Source: Chloroflexi bacterium UBA4733
GTDB lineage: Bacteria > Chloroflexota > UBA4733
DNA: 19,024 nt
NCBI GenBank assembly: GCA_002404055.1
Contig: DHIZ01000227.1
Location: 1 to 19,024 of the forward strand
Reading direction: 5' to 3'
Notes under the pieces: model-generated
The model's input: the letters and a program-made list of their open reading frames with translations, nothing else
What the model was told of the DNA's origin: nothing
The model's database searches: none
Translations under genes and position numbers: made by a program
Shown: one piece after another, positions 13,971 to 19,024 of the stretch
Layout: each line of letters opens with the position of its first letter
How positions within the stretch are numbered: the stretch's first letter is position 1

Positions 13971-15050
13971 ATGCCCGGCGTTGACGCAGGAACCCTCTAC
14001 CGCGCCGCGGACCTCCAGCAGTTTGCAACACAACTGTTGCGGCGCGTCAATGTCGCTCCCGACGACGCCGACCTTACTGCGCGCTCGCTTATCGAAGCCA
14101 ATCTACGCGGCGTGGACACCCATGGTGTGACGCGCGTCCTCGTGCCCTACATCCGGCGTCTGCAAGCGGGGGTGACCAACGCGCAGACGGAGATCGCCAT
14201 CGTGCAGGACGCACCAAGCACGGCCTTGCTCGATGGCAAAAACAGCATTGGGCAGGTGGTGGCAGCGCGAGCCATGCGCCTGGCTATCGACAAAGCGAAG
14301 AGCACCGGCAGCGCCTGGGTCGGCGTCGCCCACTCCAACCACTTCGGCACCGCCGCCTTCTACGCCCTCATGGCAGCCGAGCGTGACATGATCGGCATCG
14401 TAATGACCAACGGCATCGCCTCCGTCGCGCCAACCGGCGGTCGGGCAGCGATGCTCAGTACCAACCCCATCGCCTTCGCCATCCCGGCGGGCGACGAGCC
14501 ACCAGTCGTCGTCGACATGGCCACCAGCGTGGTCGCGCGCGGCCGCATCATGCTCTACGACAAGCAAGGTCTGCCCCTGCCCGATGGCTGGGCACTCGAC
14601 GAGACCGGCAAGCCGACCAACGATGCCGGGGCGGCCCTGCGCGGCACCCTCCTGCCGTTCGGCAGCTACAAAGGCTACGCACTGTCGCTGGTGATCGACC
14701 TGCTTTGCGGCGTCATGACCGGCGCCCTCTTCGGCTCCCATTTCCACGGCGCCCTGGCCGACGATATGGAGCACCCTATGAATGTCGGACACGTCTTCGG
14801 CGTCATTGACCCGGCGCGCTTCCTGCCCTTGCCGGTCTTCAAGGAGCGCATGGACCAGGCGTTGCGTGAACTGCGCGCCTGCCCACCCGCCGAAGGCTCC
14901 CATGGCGTGCTGATCCCCGGGGACATCGAGCGCAACGAGCGCGAACGCCGCCTCCGGGAAGGCATCCCGTTGCCGGACGCCGTCATAGCCGACTTCCAGC
15001 AGTTGAGCGCCGAGTTCGGCGTGCCGATGCCGGAGCCGTTGCACCTATAG
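13971..15050 (+). CDS. Ldh-family (malate/L-lactate/ureidoglycolate-type) NAD(P)-dependent dehydrogenase
   Basis: This family (PF02615) oxidises 2-hydroxyacids such as malate, sulfolactate or ureidoglycolate with NAD(P); it is unrelated to classical lactate dehydrogenase. The 359-aa product is of typical length. It shows 'LRGVDTHGVTRV' (45-56, with the conserved D49/H51), 'GVAHSNHFGTAAFYA' (118-132, with the active-site His), 'STNPIAFAIPAGDEPPVVVDMATS' spanning about 163-186, 'LPFGSYKGYALSLVIDLLCG' (228-247) and 'NVGHVFGVIDP'. The ATG has AGGA seven bases upstream. The exact substrate cannot be told from sequence, and the neighbouring genes (a regulator, a Uma2 nuclease) do not help. Confidence 0.93.
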   Translation: MPGVDAGTLYRAADLQQFATQLLRRVNVAPDDADLTARSLIEANLRGVDTHGVTRVLVPYIRRLQAGVTNAQTEIAIVQDAPSTALLDGKNSIGQVVAARAMRLAIDKAKSTGSAWVGVAHSNHFGTAAFYALMAAERDMIGIVMTNGIASVAPTGGRAAMLSTNPIAFAIPAGDEPPVVVDMATSVVARGRIMLYDKQGLPLPDGWALDETGKPTNDAGAALRGTLLPFGSYKGYALSLVIDLLCGVMTGALFGSHFHGALADDMEHPMNVGHVFGVIDPARFLPLPVFKERMDQALRELRACPPAEGSHGVLIPGDIERNERERRLREGIPLPDAVIADFQQLSAEFGVPMPEPLHL

Positions 15051-15054
15051 CTGG

Positions 15055-15063
15055 TGGTAGCAT
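15055..15063 (+). promoter_or_regulatory. possible extended -10 for the Uma2 gene
   Basis: TGG-TAGCAT, an extended -10 just after the stop codon of the Ldh-family gene. Transcription would start near 15070. The same TGn-TAGCAT arrangement precedes the YtxH-like gene on the other strand. Confidence 0.4.
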
Positions 15064-15108
15064 GGCGCCACGAGCCAGGCACACGGCAGAGAAAGAAGGT
15101 GCGCTCCT

Positions 15109-15687
15109 ATGGTGACGGTGCAGGCGCCCACCACCCGGTATACGATTGACGACCTCGCTGACTTTCCAGACGATGGCAAACTGCGAGAGCTGGTTGACGG
15201 GCGGATTGTGGAGTGGGATGTGCCTAACTGGCAACATGGCCTCTTCGAAATGGAATTAGGCAGTATCCTGCGGAACTTTGCCCGCGAACACCATCTGGGT
15301 CTGGTCGCCAGCGGCGAAGTCATGTCCCGCCTCCGTGGCAGTCGACACAACGCCCGCGGCAGTGATATTGAGTTCCGTCGGCGCGGCCACGTCCCCCGGG
15401 AAGACGCCAATGCGTCGGCCACCTTGACCGTGCCGGACATGGTGGTGGAGCTCCTTTCCCCGTCCGACCGCGCGGACCGCGTGCTGGAGAAGATTCACGA
15501 CTGGATGACCGCTGGCGTCCACTTGCTCTGGTATATCGATCTAGAGACAGGCAACACGACGGTGTACCAGGGCGGCCACGTGAGCTACATCACCGCCGAG
15601 GAGACGCTCGATGGCGGCGATGTCCTGCCGGGATTCCAGATTCGGCTGCGCGACCTGCTGGACGGGCTGAGAGAGGCCATGGAGTAA
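15109..15687 (+). CDS. Uma2-family protein (DUF820), PD-(D/E)XK nuclease fold
   Basis: Uma2/DUF820 proteins carry a restriction-endonuclease-like fold. Their physiological role is unclear, and they are much expanded in Cyanobacteria and Chloroflexota. The 192-aa product shows the family pattern: 'KLRELVDGRIVEW' (24-36), 'GSDIEF' (84-89) with a candidate catalytic aspartate, 'VPDMVVELLSPSDRADRVLEK' covering about 108-128, and 'AGVHLLWYIDLE' (135-146). Candidate catalytic residues are D86, D110, E114 and K128. A site with AAGAAGG lies before the ATG. It converges with topA, leaving only 3 bp between the two stops and no room for a terminator. Confidence 0.9.
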   Translation: MVTVQAPTTRYTIDDLADFPDDGKLRELVDGRIVEWDVPNWQHGLFEMELGSILRNFAREHHLGLVASGEVMSRLRGSRHNARGSDIEFRRRGHVPREDANASATLTVPDMVVELLSPSDRADRVLEKIHDWMTAGVHLLWYIDLETGNTTVYQGGHVSYITAEETLDGGDVLPGFQIRLRDLLDGLREAME

Positions 15688-15690
15688 GGA

Positions 15691-17994
15691 TCACCCCTCC
15701 TCCGCCGCGATCGCTGCTGCCCACACCGCCTCACTCGCGCCGCTGCGCGTGCTGCGGGTGCGGCTGCTCGTACCGCGAGTGACCCGGCTCACGCGACCGC
15801 CGCTCACCGTGCCGTCAGCGACTGGAGCCGTGGTCGCCTCAACCGTCTTCCGAGCGCGCGGCGTCGTTCGGCGCACCGGTGCAGCCTTCGCCACCGGTTC
15901 AACCGCTTCCTTCTTGACCTTGGGCGGCGCCTTGCTGTCCTCCGGGTTGGTCAGGTCGTTGGTGATGAAGCGACAACGGGGATAGTTGGAGCAGCCGTAG
16001 AAGGTGTTGCCCTTGTTGCGGCCTTTTGAGGCCACGCGCTTCAGCAGCGCACCTTTGGCGCAGCGCGGGCAGGCGACACCGGTCGGTTCCGGCGGCGGTC
16101 CCGCCGCCTCACCGCCGGCGCGCTTGATGAAGCGGCATTCCGGATAGCCGGAACAGCCGACGAAGGTGCCGAAGCGACTGCGGCGCTCCACCAACGGCTT
16201 ACCACAATCGGGGCAGTTCTCGCCCACTTCCACGACCGGCGGCTTCTCGATCTTGACGTGGGGCACGTTCTGCTTTTCGGCCAGGTTGGTGGAGAAAGGG
16301 CCGTAGAACGCCGCCAGCAGTTGCCGCCAGGGCCGGTCGCCTGCCGCCACATCGTCCAGTTGCTCTTCCAGGCCAGCCGTAAAGCCGGTATCGACGACAT
16401 TGCCAAAATGCTCGACCAGGAAATCGTTGGTGGCAAAGCCGAGCGACGTCGGGAGGAGTGTCTTTCCCTGCTTTTCCACGTAGCCGCGATCCTGAATCGT
16501 GCCCAGGATCTGGGCATACGTCGAGGGCCGACCAATGCCGAGCTGTTCCAGGGTGCGCACCAGGGAAGCTTCGTTGTAACGGGGCAGTGGCTCGGTGAAG
16601 TGCTGTTCCGGGTATAACTGAACAAGGTCCAGGCTCTCCCGTGCCGCCAAAGGCGGAAGGGCGGCGTTCTGGCCTTCGGTTCCCTCTTCTCGCGGCTCCT
16701 CGGCCTGCTCGTCGGCGTTGATGCCGTAGAGTGCCAGGTAGCCGGGCATGCTGAGCTGGGTCGCGGTTGCCCGTAAGCCATAGCGCTCCACGCCGTCGCG
16801 GCTGCCACTGATTTCGGCGGTGGTGCGGTTGTACACAGCGGCGGTCATCTGGCTGGCGACCATGCGCTGCCAGATCAACTGGTAGAGGCGGAACTGATCG
16901 CCATCGAGGTGTCCGCGCACGCTCTCCGGCGCCCGTTCCGGATCGGTGGGGCGGATGGCTTCGTGCGCCTCCTGCGCCCCTTTGCTCTTGGTGCGGTAGC
17001 GCACCGGCTTGTCCGGCAGGTGCTGCGGCGAGAAGGCCGCCTGGATGTACCGTCGCGCCGCGGCGATGGCCGACTCCGCCAGGTTCACGGAGTCCGTGCG
17101 CATATACGTGATGAGGCCGACCTGACCTTCAAGCCCGAGATCGATACCCTCGTAAAGTTGCTGCGCCACGGTCATAGTTCGCTTGGCCGACATGCCGAGG
17201 CGATGGGCCGCCGCCTGCTGGAGGGTCGAGGTCGTGAACGGTGGGGGCGGGTTGCGCCGCACCGGCTTGGTCACAACCTCCTTGACAGCGAAGGTGGACT
17301 GGCGCAGACCCTCCACGATTGCCTGCGACTGCTCAGCATTGCCAAGTTCCGGCTTCTTGCCGCCAACCTGGACCAGGCGCGCCCGGAACGGGTCGGTCGG
17401 CGCAACGAGCTTGCGCAGGTCGGTGTCGATGCTCCAGTACTCCACCGGTTGAAAGCTGGTGACTTCGCGCTCCCGTTCGCAGATTAAGCGCACCGCCACC
17501 GACTGCACGCGACCGGCGGAGATGCCTGACTGCACCTTGCGCCAGAGCAGCGGCGACAGGCCGTAACCGACGAGCCGGTCCAACAGGCGGCGGGCTTGCT
17601 GGGCGTCGAACAGCGCCTGATTGAGTGGCTGCGGCGTCTCCAGGGCATGTTGGATCGCCGGCCGCGTGATCTCGTGGAACTCCAGGCGCTGCGGTTGCTT
17701 GAGTTTCAGCAGGTCGGCAATGTGCCAGGCGATCGCTTCGCCCTCGCGGTCAGGGTCAGTCGCCAGCAAGACGTGGTCGGCCGAAGCCGCTGCCGCGCGC
17801 AGGTCCTTGAGCACGGCCGGACGGCCGGAACTGACGTACTTGGGTTCAAAGGTTTCCGTATTGACACCCAACTCGCTCTTGGGCAGGTCACGGACATGGC
17901 CCATGCTGGCCTTGACCGTATAGTCGCGGCCAAGGTACTGGCCAATGGTTTTGGCCTTCGTGGGCGACTCCACGATAATCAACGTTTTTGGCAT
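15691..17994 (-). CDS. topA: DNA topoisomerase I (type IA)
   Basis: TopA relaxes negative supercoils by nicking one strand through a tyrosine link. The 767-aa product has the TOPRIM domain at the N-terminus (LIIVESPTKAKTIGQYLG, acidic 'DPDREGEAIAWH' at 80-91) and the active-site Tyr297 in 'ITYMRTDS'. Conserved 'QEAHEAIRPT' (341-350) and 'GIGRPSTYA' (486-494) follow. Two C-terminal four-cysteine zinc ribbons are present (C594, C597, C614, C620; C642, C645, C668, C674). A Lys/Arg/Thr/Ala-rich tail of about 85 residues completes the protein and probably binds DNA or interacts with RNA polymerase; it is poorly conserved in general. The ATG has AGAGGAT just upstream. The leader contains 11-bp tandem repeats and a GC hairpin. 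Confidence 0.98.
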   Translation of the reverse strand: MPKTLIIVESPTKAKTIGQYLGRDYTVKASMGHVRDLPKSELGVNTETFEPKYVSSGRPAVLKDLRAAAASADHVLLATDPDREGEAIAWHIADLLKLKQPQRLEFHEITRPAIQHALETPQPLNQALFDAQQARRLLDRLVGYGLSPLLWRKVQSGISAGRVQSVAVRLICEREREVTSFQPVEYWSIDTDLRKLVAPTDPFRARLVQVGGKKPELGNAEQSQAIVEGLRQSTFAVKEVVTKPVRRNPPPPFTTSTLQQAAAHRLGMSAKRTMTVAQQLYEGIDLGLEGQVGLITYMRTDSVNLAESAIAAARRYIQAAFSPQHLPDKPVRYRTKSKGAQEAHEAIRPTDPERAPESVRGHLDGDQFRLYQLIWQRMVASQMTAAVYNRTTAEISGSRDGVERYGLRATATQLSMPGYLALYGINADEQAEEPREEGTEGQNAALPPLAARESLDLVQLYPEQHFTEPLPRYNEASLVRTLEQLGIGRPSTYAQILGTIQDRGYVEKQGKTLLPTSLGFATNDFLVEHFGNVVDTGFTAGLEEQLDDVAAGDRPWRQLLAAFYGPFSTNLAEKQNVPHVKIEKPPVVEVGENCPDCGKPLVERRSRFGTFVGCSGYPECRFIKRAGGEAAGPPPEPTGVACPRCAKGALLKRVASKGRNKGNTFYGCSNYPRCRFITNDLTNPEDSKAPPKVKKEAVEPVAKAAPVRRTTPRARKTVEATTAPVADGTVSGGRVSRVTRGTSSRTRSTRSGASEAVWAAAIAAEEG

Positions 17995-18018
17995 GTTCGA
18001 TCCTCTGTCAGGTTCGTC

Positions 18019-18045
18019 GGGTTACTCTCGGGTTACTCTCGGGTT
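18019..18045. repeat. 11-bp tandem repeat in the topA leader
   Basis: GGGTTACTCTC occurs twice head to tail (18019-18029 and 18030-18040), followed by a partial third copy GGGTT (18041-18045). It lies about 25-50 bp upstream of the topA start. The period is about one helical turn. Confidence 0.6.
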
Positions 18046-18046
18046 T

Positions 18047-18064
18047 GGCGCCGCCCCCGGCGCC
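18047..18064. promoter_or_regulatory. GC-rich hairpin in the topA leader
   Basis: GGCGCC (18047-18052) and GGCGCC (18059-18064) flank a six-base loop and are self-complementary, so a strong short hairpin could form in RNA from either strand. No T-run follows, so it is not a standard terminator. Confidence 0.35.
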
Positions 18065-18103
18065 GGCGGTTCTTGTTAGACGGCCCGTGTTCACATGTTG
18101 CTA

Positions 18104-18133
18104 TGACGTGCAGGCGCAACTGACGTGCCGTCA
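18104..18133. repeat. direct TGACGTGC repeats and TGACG/CGTCA inverted repeat
   Basis: TGACGTGC occurs at 18104-18111 and 18121-18128. The second copy is part of a perfect inverted repeat, TGACG-tgc-CGTCA (18121-18133). The site lies in the divergent gap between topA and the 104-aa gene, so it may be an operator for either. Confidence 0.3.
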
Positions 18134-18166
18134 CGTATACCGTACCACCAGCCAGACGCGGCGCGT

Positions 18167-18196
18167 TTGGCCGGAAGACGCCGAACCTGCTACACT
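18167..18196 (+). promoter_or_regulatory. promoter of the 104-aa gene, leaderless
   Basis: TTGGCC (18167-18172) and TACACT (18191-18196) are separated by 18 bases. The ATG at 18204 begins eight bases after the -10, near the expected transcription start, so the message has little or no leader and no Shine-Dalgarno. Confidence 0.6.
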
Positions 18197-18203
18197 GCCG
18201 CCC

Positions 18204-18518
18204 ATGGCAGAACTTATATACCAGCGACAGTTTCGCACGCCGAATAGCGAGAGCTACATCATTCAGCGCGATGGCAAACCATTCGGCCATCTCGATCTCC
18301 ACTTTGGCGCAACTGAGGTCTCCGGCACTCTCATCCTGCTGCAAGAACAACCGGATGAAGCCTTGCTGAAACTCGTGGACCAGATCGACGAAGACCTCGT
18401 CGTCTCGTCGGACACGCCGCGAGACGACCTGCTGCTGACGGTATTCAAAGGTACAGAAATCGCCTTCTACACTGACGACCTGCAGCGCGCCGACAGCGGG
18501 CCCGTGGAAGAGTCGTAG
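18204..18518 (+). CDS. uncharacterised acidic 104-aa protein
   Basis: The product, MAELIYQRQFRTPNSESYII onward, is acidic and has no signal peptide or membrane segment. Its first half ('YIIQRDGKPFGHLDLHFG', 'SGTLILLQE') looks like beta strands. The second half has a short acidic helix and a strand 'LLLTVFKGTEIAFYTDD'. No family is recognised. The frame is open back to 17988, but the strong promoter just before the ATG at 18204 and the fit of the -10 to that ATG make it the likely start. The gene is divergent from topA and converges with the YtxH-like gene across a hairpin-rich gap. Confidence 0.75.
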   Translation: MAELIYQRQFRTPNSESYIIQRDGKPFGHLDLHFGATEVSGTLILLQEQPDEALLKLVDQIDEDLVVSSDTPRDDLLLTVFKGTEIAFYTDDLQRADSGPVEES

Positions 18519-18526
18519 GTAGGCGA

Positions 18527-18641
18527 GCAGTGCCGCGACTGCGGGCCCAGGGGGCACCCTCGGCCCAAAGACTGCACTGCCGTGCCGATGGCGTCCCCAG
18601 GACCGCAGTCCTGTCTCTGGGTCGCAAACCGCAGTTGCGAC
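18527..18641. terminator. cluster of hairpins between convergent genes, possible bidirectional terminator
   Basis: Three separate hairpins can form. The first is nested: GCAGTG/CACTGC (18527-18532 with 18575-18580) outside GGGCC/GGCCC (18543-18547 with 18562-18566). The second is CAGGAC/GTCCTG (18598-18603 with 18608-18613). The third is a perfect 7-bp stem GTCGCAA/TTGCGAC (18621-18627 with 18635-18641). There is no T-run, so termination is inferred only from position. Confidence 0.4.
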
Positions 18642-18665
18642 ACTGCTCCTGGTTTCAGCCCGCAC

Positions 18666-18875
18666 CTAAACCGCCAGGTCTTCGGCCAGTTCTTCCGTGA
18701 GGCGCCCCAACAAGCCCCACAGGGTCGGCGCCTTGTGGAGAAAGCGGCCAACGAGGTGGCGCACGTCGGCGCCACTACGCGGAGCCAGCGTCACGCCAAC
18801 GAGCAACCCGACACAGAGACCTACGGCCAGCGCCACGGCGTTGTCGCGCACCTGTACTACTTCCGACTGTGCCAT
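18666..18875 (-). CDS. small YtxH-like membrane protein
   Basis: The 69-aa product has one membrane segment ('NAVALAVGLCVGLLVGVTLA', 12-31), directly followed by APRSGADVRHLV. This is the pattern of YtxH-type (PF12732-like) small proteins, whose function is mostly unknown; some are stress-linked. The tail ends 'GRLTEELAEDLAV'. An ATG nine codons upstream (18902) is in frame, but it lies inside a likely -10 element and has no ribosome site. The ATG at 18875 has AAGGAA upstream and is preferred. Confidence 0.72.
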   Translation of the reverse strand: MAQSEVVQVRDNAVALAVGLCVGLLVGVTLAPRSGADVRHLVGRFLHKAPTLWGLLGRLTEELAEDLAV

Positions 18876-18900
18876 CGACGGACTTCCTTGTTCGATTGGC

Positions 18901-18909
18901 ATGCTAACA
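18901..18909 (-). promoter_or_regulatory. extended -10 for the YtxH-like gene
   Basis: Read on the minus strand this is TGT-TAGCAT, a TGn extended -10. It gives a start of transcription about 14-18 bases before the ATG at 18875 and supports that start over 18902. Confidence 0.45.
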
Positions 18910-19024
18910 CACCGACTTAACCTCTCTATGCCGGAAAGGTATCGTCACCGGGACGGCACAACAACCCCTATCCCCCGCTCTGGCTAGCGGCAGTGCTGAC
19001 AAGTGCGCCACAGAGTTTCGCAGT

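Noticed and set aside
14103..15044. Long minus-strand frame opposite the Ldh-family gene
   Set aside because: Antisense shadow with His/Val/Gly-biased composition. The plus strand carries all family motifs.
1..19024. tRNA, rRNA, CRISPR array, or complete insertion sequence
   Set aside because: No cloverleaf-like run, repeated spacer array or transposase was seen on either strand by reading; a covariance-model scan could still find a small RNA.

Overview
The window is a GC-rich (roughly 60% or more by eye), densely coded bacterial chromosome segment with mostly housekeeping genes and one disturbed accessory patch. No rRNA, tRNA, CRISPR array or complete transposable element was found. Gene content (HslVU, long TopA with zinc ribbons, fused NAD(P)HX repair enzyme, DUF4331 protein, Uma2 nuclease, MNT-HEPN pair), GTG starts and short or absent leaders suggest Chloroflexota, perhaps Thermomicrobia-like. 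This placement is an inference from gene style and is not proven by any marker here.

Layout. 1-618 (-): NUDIX hydrolase, running off the left edge, divergent from rpiA (694-1383, +). 1384-1603: a possibly structured leader, then hslV-hslU (1604-3554, +), a two-gene ATP-dependent protease operon. 3596-3705: a 110-nt composite palindrome of the dispersed-repeat type, between convergent genes. 3727-5775 (-): a small Tat-signal protein followed by a signal-less DUF4331 protein. 5978-6805 (-): an unrecognised 275-aa protein, divergent from an overlapping MNT nucleotidyltransferase/HEPN pair (6890-7649, +). 7724-8059: two truncated genes joined head-on, an ABC ATPase 5' end (+) and the 5' end of a small antitoxin-like gene (-), a deletion or rearrangement scar. 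8216-9232: TIM-barrel sugar isomerase/epimerase. 9263-10603: membrane-anchored FecR-like protein. 10724-12271: bifunctional NAD(P)HX epimerase/dehydratase, apparently with a CTG start. 12282-13721: orphan NtrC-type response regulator with a GAFTNA loop. 13726-13956: small protein. 13971-15050: Ldh-family dehydrogenase. 15109-15687: Uma2 nuclease, convergent with topA (15691-17994, -), only 3 bp apart. 18204-18518: unknown 104-aa protein. 18666-18875 (-): YtxH-like membrane protein.

How the genes work together. HslV and HslU form one protease. RpiA, the NUDIX hydrolase and the NAD(P)HX repair enzyme are metabolism and nucleotide-damage housekeeping. The MNT-HEPN pair is toxin-antitoxin-like. 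The rest looks like independently transcribed single genes. Many of them are preceded by a readable -10 element (TACACT, TATACT, TACAAT, TAGAAT, TAGCAT). In two cases the -10 lies so close to the start codon that the mRNA should be leaderless (9263 and 18204).

Most notable: the ABC/antitoxin chimeric junction, the probable CTG start of the NAD(P)HX repair gene, the leaderless genes, the 110-nt palindrome, the repeat-rich topA leader, and the Tat peptide/DUF4331 pair.
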